The notes under the pieces: generated by a model
What the model was told of the DNA's origin: nothing
The model's input: the letters and a program-made list of their open reading frames with translations, nothing else
Database searches by the model: none
Assembly (NCBI GenBank): GCA_029269125.1
Contig: JARHXX010000001.1
Location: 124,001-188,000 of the forward strand
Reading direction: 5' to 3'
Source of the DNA: Kiritimatiellaeota bacterium B1221
Lineage (GTDB): Bacteria; Verrucomicrobiota; Kiritimatiellia; SS1-B-03-39; UBA6053
Length of the DNA: 64,000 bases
Position numbers and translations under genes: made by a program
Shown: positions 16,521-25,392 of the stretch, one piece after another
How positions within the stretch are numbered: the first letter of the stretch is position 1
How the letters are laid out: every line of letters begins with the position of its first letter

Positions 16521-17434
16521 GCAGGATCTTGCTGTTTAGTTTTCTTTTTATTGCAGCCCCATTATTTGCAGATCCCTCCCTGCCCCACGGGGAAATGACC
16601 ACCTTCGAAGCGGTCGTATTGGGATTGGTGGAGGGCATCACCGAATATCTACCCGTCAGCAGCACCGGACATCTTATCCTCGCCAGTCAAGCCATGGGAA
16701 TGGGAGAAGACGAGGTATATCGCAGTTCAGTCAACACCTACTTGGTGGTGATCCAAATCGGCGCCATTCTGGCGGTGATTACCGTGTACGGCTCCTATAT
16801 CCGGCGGATGTTTCTGGGATTGATCGGAAGGGATGCCGGCGGACGTAAACTCCTGATATCCCTGATCGTGGCCTTTATTCCCGCCGCAGTGGCCGGACTG
16901 TTACTCGATGATTGGATTTCCTCGGTGCTCTACGGCCTTTGGTACGTGGGAATCGCCTGGTTCCTCGGGGGCGTGGCTCTGCTCAAATGGAACGGAAAAG
17001 AAAATGAAAACGAAGACAATTCAACGGCCCTCCACATGGAGGACCTTTCGGTGAAGCAGGCCCTGATCATCGGCAGCATGCAAGTGATTGCGATGTGGCC
17101 GGGCGTCAGCCGCAGCCTGGTCACCATCATCGGCGGCCGTGTGGTCAAACTTTCCCTCAAAGATTCAGTGATCTTCAGCTTTTTATTGGGCATGCTTACG
17201 CTCTCGGCCGCCACCGGATATAAACTCCTGGACTCCGGCACGGAAATGCTGGACACTCTGGGACTTCGCACGATTCTGCTGGGGATTTTTATCGCTTATC
17301 TTTCAGCTTGGATCGCGGTCAAAACCATGGTGGCTTTTCTTAAGAAACATGGACTCGGTCTCTTCGGAATTTACAGAATTGCCCTGGCCCTTGTCACCGT
17401 GATCCTGCTGTCCAGGGGAGTGCTGATTCCCTGA
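16517..17434 (+). CDS. uppP: Undecaprenyl-diphosphatase (BacA type)
   Basis: This membrane enzyme dephosphorylates undecaprenyl diphosphate to recycle the lipid carrier for peptidoglycan and O-antigen synthesis. The 305-residue product has both active-site signatures: LVEGITEYLPVSSTGHLIL (about 37-55) and PGVSRSLVTIIGG (about 195-207), among roughly eight hydrophobic helices. It has an unusual N-terminal signal-like extension (about 20 residues, ending LFADPSLPHG) before the usual start. It overlaps kdsD by 4 bases and the next gene by one base (TGATG), so the three form one operon. Confidence 0.95.
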   Translation: MSRILLFSFLFIAAPLFADPSLPHGEMTTFEAVVLGLVEGITEYLPVSSTGHLILASQAMGMGEDEVYRSSVNTYLVVIQIGAILAVITVYGSYIRRMFLGLIGRDAGGRKLLISLIVAFIPAAVAGLLLDDWISSVLYGLWYVGIAWFLGGVALLKWNGKENENEDNSTALHMEDLSVKQALIIGSMQVIAMWPGVSRSLVTIIGGRVVKLSLKDSVIFSFLLGMLTLSAATGYKLLDSGTEMLDTLGLRTILLGIFIAYLSAWIAVKTMVAFLKKHGLGLFGIYRIALALVTVILLSRGVLIP

Positions 17435-18381
17435 TGGCCTGGACACTGCTGCAGATCCTCATACCGGTGTTCGGGCTGATTGCGCTCGGCGTTTATCTGC
17501 GGAAAATCTCCTTCATGGATGAACCCATGGAGAAAGCCTTTAACAAATACTGTTATTGGATCGCTCTCCCCGTTTTCATCTTCGTCAAAGCCGCCAAATC
17601 CGCGCCTCTGAACCGTGAAGTCTTCATCACTGCCTCCGCCCTCCTGCTGGTCACGCTCGCCTTGCTGATTTGCAGCCTGATCATCGCAAAAGCCATTCGC
17701 TTGCCCCAACGCTCCACCGGCACTTTTTCCCAAGCGACCTTCCGAGGGAATTTGGGATATGTGGGGCTGCCGGTGATCGCCTACGCTTTTCATGACAGTG
17801 CCACAGACATCCAGACCCAAGCCAATACCCTCGCGATCCTCAGCATGGCCCCCGGCGTTTTTGTTTACAACCTTCTCGGGGTCACCGTATTGGAATGGGA
17901 TCGGCGCCATGAACGCGAAGGCCACCCCTTCTGGGCCTGCACCCGCTCCACTCTTCGAAACCCCTTGATCATCTCCTGCTTTCTCGGCCTGATCTGGAAT
18001 GCCTTCTCCTTTCCCATGCCCCTCTTAATGGCGAAAATGGCCACCCCCGTTTCCAACACTGCATTTCCTTTGGCCCTGATGGCCATTGGCGCCCGTATCG
18101 CGGTCCTCAATTGGCAAAAGGGACTGGCACCGGCGCTTGCGGTCAGCCTGATCAAAAATGGTGCCGGACTTTTCCTTGGCCTGGCTTTCTGTAAGCTCTT
18201 AGGATTAGAAGGTATAAATCTTCTGGTGGTTTTGGTACTTTCCAGTTGTCCCACCGCAGTGGCCAGCTATGTATTGGTCGATCAACTCGATGGAGACCGC
18301 GACCTTGCCGCCTCCGCCATCGCCGTCACCCATGTGGGTGCAGTGATCTCTTTGGCCGCAGCCCTTTGGATAGGACTTTAA
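17434..18381 (+). CDS. AEC-family transporter (auxin efflux carrier-like permease)
   Basis: A 315-residue, very hydrophobic protein with about ten transmembrane segments and the AEC family pattern: an N-terminal bundle starting LLQILIPVFGLIALGVYL, a central FRGNLGYVGLPV motif, and a C-terminal bundle with LSSCPTAVASYVL. AEC proteins export or import small anions such as malate, malonate or auxin; the substrate cannot be predicted here. Its start overlaps the uppP stop by one base, and cytidine deaminase begins 3 bases after its stop. Confidence 0.85.
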   Translation: MAWTLLQILIPVFGLIALGVYLRKISFMDEPMEKAFNKYCYWIALPVFIFVKAAKSAPLNREVFITASALLLVTLALLICSLIIAKAIRLPQRSTGTFSQATFRGNLGYVGLPVIAYAFHDSATDIQTQANTLAILSMAPGVFVYNLLGVTVLEWDRRHEREGHPFWACTRSTLRNPLIISCFLGLIWNAFSFPMPLLMAKMATPVSNTAFPLALMAIGARIAVLNWQKGLAPALAVSLIKNGAGLFLGLAFCKLLGLEGINLLVVLVLSSCPTAVASYVLVDQLDGDRDLAASAIAVTHVGAVISLAAALWIGL

Positions 18382-18384
18382 CCT

Positions 18385-18804
18385 ATGAACATCACACCTG
18401 AAATTGAATCCTGCTGGACGGCGGCCTGTGAAGTCCGCCAGCATGCCTACGCCCCCTACTCCAACTATCAGGTGGGGGCAGCCCTGATCACTGATCAAAG
18501 CCCACAAATTTTCAGGGGGTGTAATGTGGAAAATGCCAGTTATGGCGCCACCATCTGCGCCGAGCGCAATGCCATCCTCTCCGCGGTGGCGGCTTTAGGC
18601 ACCATCACCATTCGCGACCTGGTTCTGGTCACCCGCGAACCCGCATCCCCTTGTGGCATGTGCCTGCAGGTACTCTCCGAGTTCTGCGACAGTGAAACCC
18701 GGATTTTTCTCGCCTCACCGGAAAAAATCTTTCATAGACACGCCCTCACCGATTTCTTACCCATTCAATTCTCTTCTGATAAACTGGAACTTCCTCATGA
18801 CTGA
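18385..18804 (+). CDS. cdd: Cytidine deaminase
   Basis: A 139-residue homotetrameric-type cytidine deaminase that converts cytidine and deoxycytidine to uridine and deoxyuridine for pyrimidine salvage. The catalytic zinc motifs are clear: GCNVENASYGATICAERNA (the Cys of CAE, with the catalytic Glu next to it) and PCGMCLQVLSEF (the two remaining zinc cysteines). YAPYSNYQVGAAL near residue 27 is the substrate-side motif. The purB start lies 8 bases inside its 3' end, so the two nucleotide genes are translationally linked. Confidence 0.95.
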   Translation: MNITPEIESCWTAACEVRQHAYAPYSNYQVGAALITDQSPQIFRGCNVENASYGATICAERNAILSAVAALGTITIRDLVLVTREPASPCGMCLQVLSEFCDSETRIFLASPEKIFHRHALTDFLPIQFSSDKLELPHD

Positions 18805-20224
18805 TCTGATCCCCAATGTTTTAGCTGAACGATACGCCTCCCCTGAAATGTGCGACATCTGGTCGGGCGAAGGCAAAGTACGCCTCGAACGCGAATTCTG
18901 GGTGGCGGTCATGAAAGCGCAAAAAGATTTGGGTCTCTCCATCCCGGACGGCGTCATCGAAGACTATGAAAAAGTAATCGGTCAAGTGAATCTCGACTCC
19001 ATTCGTCAACGGGAAGCGGTCACCCGCCATGACGTGAAAGCCCGGATCGAAGAATTTTGTGATTTGGCCGGCCACGAGCACATCCACAAAGGGATGACCA
19101 GCCGTGACCTCACCGAAAACGTCGAGCAGTTGCAAGTGTACCGTTCCCTCCTGCTGATTCGTGAACGGGCAGTGACCACCCTCATTCGCATGGGCGAATT
19201 GGCGGAAAAAACTAAAGACCAGATTATAACGGCCCGCACCCATAATGTGGCCGCGCAACCCACCACCCTCGGAAAACGGGTGGCCATGTTCGCCCAGGAA
19301 TTGCTTTTGGGCATTGAACGCCTGGACAGCCTCATCGAACGCTACCCCGTACGCGGACTCAAGGGTGCGGTGGGCACCCAACTGGATCAGCTCACCCTCT
19401 TCGCGGGTGATACCGATAAAGTTGCCGAAGTTGAAAAACGCATTGTCGCTCACTTGGGCATTCAAACCTGCCTGCAAAATGTGGGACAGGTTTATCCCCG
19501 CAGTGTGGACTTCGATGCCGTGAGCAGCCTGGTGCAACTGGCCAGCGGACCCGGATCTTTCTGCCGCACCCTGCGCCTGATGGCCGGAAACGAAACCGCA
19601 TCCGAAGGCTTTGCCAAAGGTCAGGTCGGCTCTTCCGCCATGCCGCACAAAATGAACAGCCGAAGCTGCGAACGGGTGAATGGTTTTCACACCCTGCTCA
19701 AAGGATACCTGGGCATGGCCGAAGGATTGGCCGGCGATCAGTGGAACGAAGGCGACGTCTCCTGCTCCGTGGTGCGCCGGGTGATGCTGCCCGATGCCTT
19801 TTTTGCGATGGATGGACTGCTGGAAACCTTCCTCACGATTCTGAATCAGTTTGGGTGGTTTGAAGCCGTGATCGATCGGGAAAATCAACACTACTTCCCC
19901 TTCCTCGCCACCACCACTCTCATGATGAAAGCGGTAGGTAAAGGCGCAGGACGCGAAGAAGCCCACGAAGCCATCAAAGAACATGCCGTCGCCACCGTTC
20001 TGGATTTACGGAACGGGGTGATCCAAAAAAATAATTTAGGCGAACGATTGGCCGATGACGGAAGATTGGGACTCAGCCTTGAAGAAATTCAGCAGGTATT
20101 CCAACACGCAGACCAATTGATCGGTGGCGCAAAAAGCCAGATTGCCCTTTTGCAGGAACAGATTCAAGTTTGGCAGCATAAATTTCCGGCGGCAGCCGCT
20201 TATGCTCCCGGAAACATTTTGTAA
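18797..20224 (+). CDS. purB: Adenylosuccinate lyase
   Basis: It cleaves SAICAR and adenylosuccinate, releasing fumarate, in de novo purine synthesis. The 475-residue length fits. The fumarase/aspartase superfamily signature is present (GSSAMPHKMNSRSCER, about 282-297) with the catalytic-loop serine, and the acid-base histidine motif TSRDLTE lies near residue 95. I chose the ATG at 18797 (MTDLIPNVLAERYASPEMC), the conserved start; a longer frame back to 18653 overlaps cdd and is not credible. A 387-codon antisense frame inside this gene is a shadow. Confidence 0.97.
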   Translation: MTDLIPNVLAERYASPEMCDIWSGEGKVRLEREFWVAVMKAQKDLGLSIPDGVIEDYEKVIGQVNLDSIRQREAVTRHDVKARIEEFCDLAGHEHIHKGMTSRDLTENVEQLQVYRSLLLIRERAVTTLIRMGELAEKTKDQIITARTHNVAAQPTTLGKRVAMFAQELLLGIERLDSLIERYPVRGLKGAVGTQLDQLTLFAGDTDKVAEVEKRIVAHLGIQTCLQNVGQVYPRSVDFDAVSSLVQLASGPGSFCRTLRLMAGNETASEGFAKGQVGSSAMPHKMNSRSCERVNGFHTLLKGYLGMAEGLAGDQWNEGDVSCSVVRRVMLPDAFFAMDGLLETFLTILNQFGWFEAVIDRENQHYFPFLATTTLMMKAVGKGAGREEAHEAIKEHAVATVLDLRNGVIQKNNLGERLADDGRLGLSLEEIQQVFQHADQLIGGAKSQIALLQEQIQVWQHKFPAAAAYAPGNIL

Positions 20225-20282
20225 TTTCCGCACAAAAAGATCATTGATCTGGTTTGTAATTAAGCTTAAATAGGTATTTATT

Positions 20283-22181
20283 ATGAACCTCGATCACATT
20301 ATATCTTACCTTGAATTCATCGGGTTTGGCTTTTTATGTGCGATGGTCATATCATTTTTACTGACCCCGCTGGTCATGCGCGTGGGCAATACTCTGGGAT
20401 TTGTCGATCATCCCGATGAGCGGAGGATTCACAGCAAGCCCACCCCGCGTTGCGGGGGCGTAGCCGTATTTATAGCCTATAGTCTTACGGTAATGTTTAT
20501 TTGCCGTTTTATGGACGTGGAGCCCCAGGATTCATCGATTCGAATTTGGGTAAAATCCATCATTCCGGTAAGTATTCCCCTCATTATTATCGGCCTCATT
20601 GACGACCGCTGGGAAATCAAACCCATCTTCAAACTGTTGGGCCAAATTCTGGTGGGAGCCCTGGCCTGGGATCAGGGAATCAATTTGGGGAAACTCCTCG
20701 GACTTGAATTCCCCATCGTTTTAGACGCAGCCGCCACCATTTTTCTGTATGTGGCCGCCATGAATGCCTATAACCTCATCGACGGAATGGACGGGGTCGC
20801 CGGAGGCCTGGCGGCCATCACCAGTTTTGGGTTGGGTACCCTTAACCTCATTATCGGGAATGAAGGCATGGCGGTTATGTGCTTTGCACTTACCGGATCC
20901 TGCCTGGGCTTCCTCCGCTATAATTTCCATCCTGCCCGCATCTTCCTTGGTGATACCGGCAGCATGTACATTGGATACCTCTTAATGTCGCTCACCCTGG
21001 TGGCCCACTCCCGTACCACCGCCGCCATCATGATGATTGTGCCCCTCCTCACCATGGGCGTTCCCATGATCGATACCGGGCTGGCCATTTGGAGACGGTC
21101 CGTACGACGTGCCATGGACCCGGAAAAAAAGCTTCGCGTTTCCGTTGCCGACAAGGACCATCTCCACCACCGGTTGGCCCGTCGTGGTTTTACACAACGC
21201 CGGGTTGCAATAACCCTCTACTGTATTCAGGCCCTCCTGTTTGCTGTGGGTTTGCTCTGGGTCTTTGTCAGAGATTACCGTATGGCCATTTTTACCATCG
21301 CTTTTTTTGCAGGCACTTATGTCGTGCTGCGATATCTGGCATCGCTGGAAATGAATGACAGCGGCCGGTGGATTGTGGATGGCATTCGCCGGCCCGGACG
21401 CATGCAAATTTACAGAAGTTTCATGCCGATCTTTGATGTGACCATCCTCAGTATCGCCATATTTTTCCTTTCCTGGATATTAAGTGTGGATTACCCGGAA
21501 CTCTCCATGGGGCGACTCATGAGGGAAACCGCCCCCCCACTGGTAGGCGGTGCGATGATTTTAATTTGGGCCACCCGTTATTACCGTCTTCAGTGGACCC
21601 GTGCCCGCGCCATAGATTTCTTTAGTTTGGGACTGATCATCACCGCCGGAATAACTGTCGGCATCGCCATCAGCCCACTCCCCCTCCACCATACCATTCG
21701 TGAAACCATTCTGTTTTCACTGGTCATACTCACCCTCTCGGTCCCCCCCATGGTCATCTTCCGTGCCATTCCCCGACTGACACAGGACCTCCTCCAGTAT
21801 CACGACCGGAAAAGCAATCATACCGAAAATGACACCCAACACCGGGTCTTGATTTACGGCGCGGGATACGGCTACACCCTCATTACCCGCGCAGAAAGTT
21901 TCGACGACTCTAAACGGAAACAACACTACTGCCTGGTCGGACTGATCGATGACGACCCTTATTTGAGAGGACGCGTGGTTCACGGACATCAGGTTTTGGG
22001 AACCCTCCAAAATCTCAAAGATCTTGTGAAAGAAAAGAATGTAAGCGAAATCATGGTTTCCACCCAATTAAGTGAGAGCAATAAAACGGAACTGTTACAA
22101 ATTGCAGAAGAGATAAACTTAAAAGTAACTTTGCGGCTTTTCTCAAATCAGGTTTTGCGGGATCTCTCACTCGCCAGTTAA
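20283..22181 (+). CDS. WecA/MraY-family sugar-1-phosphate transferase fused to a WbpM-type N-terminal half
   Basis: A 632-residue membrane protein. Residues 1-335 are a polyprenyl-phosphate sugar-1-phosphate transferase: DHPDERRIHSKPTPRCGG (42-59), IDDRW (106-110), NLIDGMDGVAGG (164-175), FLGDTGS (221-227) and the HLHHRL carbohydrate-recognition motif (293-298). It should load a HexNAc-1-phosphate onto undecaprenyl phosphate. The remainder adds about four more membrane helices (385-495), then a soluble Rossmann-like domain (VLIYGAGYG, 522-530; GLIDDDPYLRGR, 553-564). This is the arrangement of the N-terminal part of WbpM/CapD-type proteins, without their catalytic dehydratase domain. Such fusions are uncommon. 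It stands alone between purB and fumA. Confidence 0.85.
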   Translation: MNLDHIISYLEFIGFGFLCAMVISFLLTPLVMRVGNTLGFVDHPDERRIHSKPTPRCGGVAVFIAYSLTVMFICRFMDVEPQDSSIRIWVKSIIPVSIPLIIIGLIDDRWEIKPIFKLLGQILVGALAWDQGINLGKLLGLEFPIVLDAAATIFLYVAAMNAYNLIDGMDGVAGGLAAITSFGLGTLNLIIGNEGMAVMCFALTGSCLGFLRYNFHPARIFLGDTGSMYIGYLLMSLTLVAHSRTTAAIMMIVPLLTMGVPMIDTGLAIWRRSVRRAMDPEKKLRVSVADKDHLHHRLARRGFTQRRVAITLYCIQALLFAVGLLWVFVRDYRMAIFTIAFFAGTYVVLRYLASLEMNDSGRWIVDGIRRPGRMQIYRSFMPIFDVTILSIAIFFLSWILSVDYPELSMGRLMRETAPPLVGGAMILIWATRYYRLQWTRARAIDFFSLGLIITAGITVGIAISPLPLHHTIRETILFSLVILTLSVPPMVIFRAIPRLTQDLLQYHDRKSNHTENDTQHRVLIYGAGYGYTLITRAESFDDSKRKQHYCLVGLIDDDPYLRGRVVHGHQVLGTLQNLKDLVKEKNVSEIMVSTQLSESNKTELLQIAEEINLKVTLRLFSNQVLRDLSLAS

Positions 22182-22313
22182 AAAAACCGCAGGTCTCACT
22201 GCGGGAACCCTCATTTTCACCGGTAAAACCTGACATTCTTGCGCATCCATCTTGACATAGCGTCAAATTTTTAACAGATCTTATCCGATTTCCTTAACCC
22301 CACGGATAGATAA

Positions 22314-23921
22314 ATGGAAAACTATAATTACGAACCGACCTTTCAATTCGGAGAAGATAAAACCGAATACCGTAAATTGACTTCAGAACATGTCGAAATA
22401 ACAGAATTTGATGGCAAACCTGTTCTAAAAGTAAATCCAAAAGCTTTGACCGAACTGGCCTACGCCGCCTTCAGTGATGTATCCTTCTTTCTCCGTGCAG
22501 CCCATCTGGAAATGCTCGCCAAAGAATTGCTCGATCCGGAAGCCAGCGACAACGACCGGTTCGTGATTTACACTCTGCTTCAAAATGCCGTGGTCGCCAA
22601 AGGTGGAGAACTCCCTTCCTGTCAGGACACGGGCACCGCCATTGTGCTGGGGAAAAAAGGTCAACAGGTTTGGACGGGTGGCGGAGATGAGGAAGCCCTC
22701 TCCCGTGGCATCTATAAAACCTATCAGGAAAAAAACCTGCGTTATTCCCAGATCGCCCCCCTCAACATGTTCGAAGAAAAAAACACCAAAACCAATCTGC
22801 CGGCTCAGATTGACCTGTTGGCTGAAGATGGTGACGCTTATAAATTTTTATTCATTGCCAAAGGGGGCGGTTCCGCAAACAAATCCTATTTGTATCAACA
22901 GACCAAAAGCCTGCTCAACGAGGCGAATCTCACCAAATTTGTCACTGAAAAATTGATGGACCTCGGTACCGCAGCCTGCCCGCCTTACCACATTGCGATG
23001 GTAATTGGCGGCACCTCGGCCGAAACAACCATGAAAATGACCAAACTCGCTTCCTGCGGATATCTGGACAGCCTTCCGACCAGCGGAAGTGAGGGAGGCC
23101 GGGCGTTCCGGGATACGGAATGGGAAAAGAAAATTGGGGATATCGCGGCCAACTCTAAAGTGGGCGCCCAATTTGGCGGAAAATATTTTGCCCACGATGT
23201 ACGGGTCATCCGTATGCCACGCCACGCCGCATCCTGTCCCGTCGGACTGGGGGTCAGCTGTTCGGCCGACCGGAACATCAAAGGAAAAATCACCAAAGAC
23301 GGTATTTTTCTGGAACAACTGGAATACAACCCTGAAAAGTACCTTCCTGAATCCGCCCCGGACATGGCACCTCCGGTGAACGTAAATCTGGACGAAGGCA
23401 TGGACAAGGTGCTGGAAGTCCTCAACCGCTTCCCCATCAAAACCCGCCTGAACTTGAGCGGGACGCTGATTGTGGCCCGGGATATTGCCCACGCCAAAAT
23501 TCAGGAACTGCTGGACAGCGGCAAAGAAATGCCGGAATACTTTAAGAATCATCCCATCTATTATGCCGGCCCCGCCAAAACCCCCGATGGTATGCCCAGC
23601 GGAAGTTTTGGACCGACCACCGCCGGTCGCATGGATCCTTATGTGGGCGCTTTTCAGTCCGTAGGCGGCAGCATGGTCATGCTTGCCAAAGGAAACCGCA
23701 GCCAGGAAGTTACCGACGCCTGTAAAAAGAATGGCGGATTTTATCTCGGCTCCATCGGAGGTCCCGCCGCGATTTTAGCACAGGATAATATCAAAGAAGT
23801 GGAAGTCGTCGACTTCCCCGAATTGGGCATGGAGGCTATCCGCAAAATCAAAGTGGAAAATTTCCCCGCCTTCATCGTCGTCGACAACAAAGGGAACGAC
23901 TTCTTTAAGCAATTGGATTAA
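22314..23921 (+). CDS. fumA: Fumarate hydratase, class I (iron-sulfur)
   Basis: It interconverts fumarate and malate in the TCA cycle using an oxygen-labile [4Fe-4S] cluster. The 535-residue length is typical of single-chain class I enzymes. The likely cluster cysteines are Cys103 ([10 protein letters not shown]), Cys222 (AACPPYHIA) and Cys316 ([10 protein letters not shown]), which match the spacing of E. coli FumA with a shift of two residues. The C-terminal beta domain ([29 protein letters not shown]) is complete. It is apparently monocistronic, with its own AT-rich upstream region. Its stop overlaps the end of a convergent gene by 4 bases. Confidence 0.96.
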   Translation: MENYNYEPTFQFGEDKTEYRKLTSEHVEITEFDGKPVLKVNPKALTELAYAAFSDVSFFLRAAHLEMLAKELLDPEASDNDRFVIYTLLQNAVVAKGGELPSCQDTGTAIVLGKKGQQVWTGGGDEEALSRGIYKTYQEKNLRYSQIAPLNMFEEKNTKTNLPAQIDLLAEDGDAYKFLFIAKGGGSANKSYLYQQTKSLLNEANLTKFVTEKLMDLGTAACPPYHIAMVIGGTSAETTMKMTKLASCGYLDSLPTSGSEGGRAFRDTEWEKKIGDIAANSKVGAQFGGKYFAHDVRVIRMPRHAASCPVGLGVSCSADRNIKGKITKDGIFLEQLEYNPEKYLPESAPDMAPPVNVNLDEGMDKVLEVLNRFPIKTRLNLSGTLIVARDIAHAKIQELLDSGKEMPEYFKNHPIYYAGPAKTPDGMPSGSFGPTTAGRMDPYVGAFQSVGGSMVMLAKGNRSQEVTDACKKNGGFYLGSIGGPAAILAQDNIKEVEVVDFPELGMEAIRKIKVENFPAFIVVDNKGNDFFKQLD

Positions 23922-24316
23922 AATTGTTCAGATCCCACCCACCGAAAAAGCGATTTTGGCAGGTGGGTTTCTTCCGGAAATTTTACCCATTGACGTGAAC
24001 GTCCCAACAGGAGCCGGGCAGTGTAAAGCTGCTCCCGGCTTTCCTTCAATATTTCCACATTCTGCCGTTTTTCCAAGGACTGACACAGCAGATCTACGGC
24101 CCGGCTAAATTGAAATCCCGGAGACCCGTCATAGTGGGTCAGCAGAAATGAACGCTGACCGGATGAATTCCGGATAAAGGCATCCAGATTATATTTCATA
24201 GAGCGGCAGCCCAAGTGAATGCTGACCCGGATTTCACCGTCCGCCAACAGAGGTGCATAAGCTATAAAGTCCGAAAGGTTCTCTTTCGCCGGAAGTGAAG
24301 GAATATTTTTCACCAC
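23918..24316 (-). CDS. Unknown protein, probably longer at its N-terminus or interrupted
   Basis: From a GTG at 24316 this gives 132 residues, soluble and mixed alpha/beta, with no motif I know. The start is doubtful: no ribosome-binding site lies before the GTG, and the same frame stays open another 42 codons with protein-like sequence (YLEFSLRQAVLQAQKFSL) but no ATG, GTG or TTG. It reaches an in-frame TAG at 24443-24445. Beyond that TAG, in the same frame, is an ATG (24496) with GGGGGAG just before it, followed by 16 sense codons. Either the gene carries a nonsense mutation or the true start is non-canonical. Convergent with fumA. Confidence 0.5.
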   Translation of the reverse strand: MVKNIPSLPAKENLSDFIAYAPLLADGEIRVSIHLGCRSMKYNLDAFIRNSSGQRSFLLTHYDGSPGFQFSRAVDLLCQSLEKRQNVEILKESREQLYTARLLLGRSRQWVKFPEETHLPKSLFRWVGSEQF

Positions 24317-24496
24317 AGGTTGGCTGATGCAGGCTCCGGCCTTGCGTAAATGAAAGGGTGTGAGAGAAAATTTTTGCGCTTGTAAAACCGCCTGCCGAAG
24401 CGAAAATTCTAAATAGAACGAAAAAAAGGGATATTTAATAACCTAGACCAGGCTGGCTCTCAAAGTCTGTGTAAATACACGCCTGGCATTCTTCAT

Positions 24497-24837
24497 AAGC
24501 TCCCCCGTAAGATTCTTTGGATGGAGGAGCTTTTAATAAAACACGCCTTCACTTTCCCCGGCCTATATCAACCCGGTGTGGAATATTCTCTCTCAATTCT
24601 CAGGTAAATCATGATCAATCCCATTGATTCTGCCCATTTAAACCAAAGGTATTTCGGCTAGGTTTATGCTAACAATTCCCTAACCCGTTGATTCTCAAGG
24701 GATTTCCTCTTAAACCGAAAGCACCTGTTAATAACTCGCATCATAATATGCACCATTTAGCTGTAAAGCACTCATATACAACACCTTAAACTATCAACAG
24801 ATACCTGTTCATGACTTTAGAGTTTATGCACAAAACT
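24497..24837. other. Gene-free AT-rich intergenic stretch
   Basis: No reading frame of convincing composition, tRNA or strong hairpin is visible on either strand. It separates two minus-strand genes, so it should contain a promoter for the leftward one and possibly a terminator for the zinc-ribbon gene; neither is clear. Confidence 0.4.
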
Positions 24838-25251
24838 TTACAAGTTGGCACTGTCATTCGCCATAAGCATTGCGATTTGGTCTAACGCCGACTGAATATT
24901 CCCAAACTCTCTACGTAAAGAAGTTAATTTTTGATCCTGAGCTGAACTTTTAACTTCAAGCTGCTCCCGTAGAGATTCCAGAGAGGAAATTTTCTGTTTC
25001 AAATCATCAATTTCATCCCGGCTTTCATCCAGGGCATCGGCCAGCCCATCTACCGGCATATTCACCGAATGGGGCTGTGAATCCGTGGATTCGGAAACCG
25101 TGGGTACGCGCACCATCCCGCTGCATTGGGGGCAATTAATTGTTAATCCCATTCCGCGTTTATCAATGGCCATACTTTTGCTGCAAAAAGGGCATTCAAA
25201 AATAATGTCATCATCTGTAAATTCAACTTTCTCATTTGTTTGTTCATTCAT
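24838..25251 (-). CDS. Zinc-ribbon coiled-coil protein of unknown function
   Basis: The start at 25251 (MNEQTNEKVEFTDDD) is chosen because AGGAGAG lies at the right distance; the frame is open to 25440 but that part overlaps the divergent kinase gene. The 137-residue product has one zinc ribbon, CPFC near residues 20-23 and CPQC near 41-44, of the MJ0042 type, then a disordered Ser-rich linker, then a coiled coil (about 72-125, DEIDDLKQKISSLESLREQLE). It shares a 141-base divergent promoter region with a kinase that also begins with a zinc ribbon, suggesting a functional pair. Confidence 0.75.
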   Translation of the reverse strand: MNEQTNEKVEFTDDDIIFECPFCSKSMAIDKRGMGLTINCPQCSGMVRVPTVSESTDSQPHSVNMPVDGLADALDESRDEIDDLKQKISSLESLREQLEVKSSAQDQKLTSLRREFGNIQSALDQIAMLMANDSANL

Positions 25252-25392
25252 CGCACTCTCCTGATTGAAATGGGATAGTAGAAGAATACACAACTCAGCG
25301 TTTATTGTAAAAATAAAAGATGGAGAGGGTTTGCCCTTCTCCTTAGGGAAGTATCCATGATACATTAATTTCAAGTCCCAAGACAACGCCTC

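Noticed and set aside
18821-19984. 387-codon open frame antisense to purB
   Set aside because: Its composition is that of a mirror of the well-supported adenylosuccinate lyase gene, with no ribosome-binding site or domain.
22187-22204. CCGCAG/CTGCGG hairpin after the transferase-fusion gene as a terminator
   Set aside because: The A-run precedes it on the plus strand and no T-tract follows, so it has the wrong orientation for the gene it would end.
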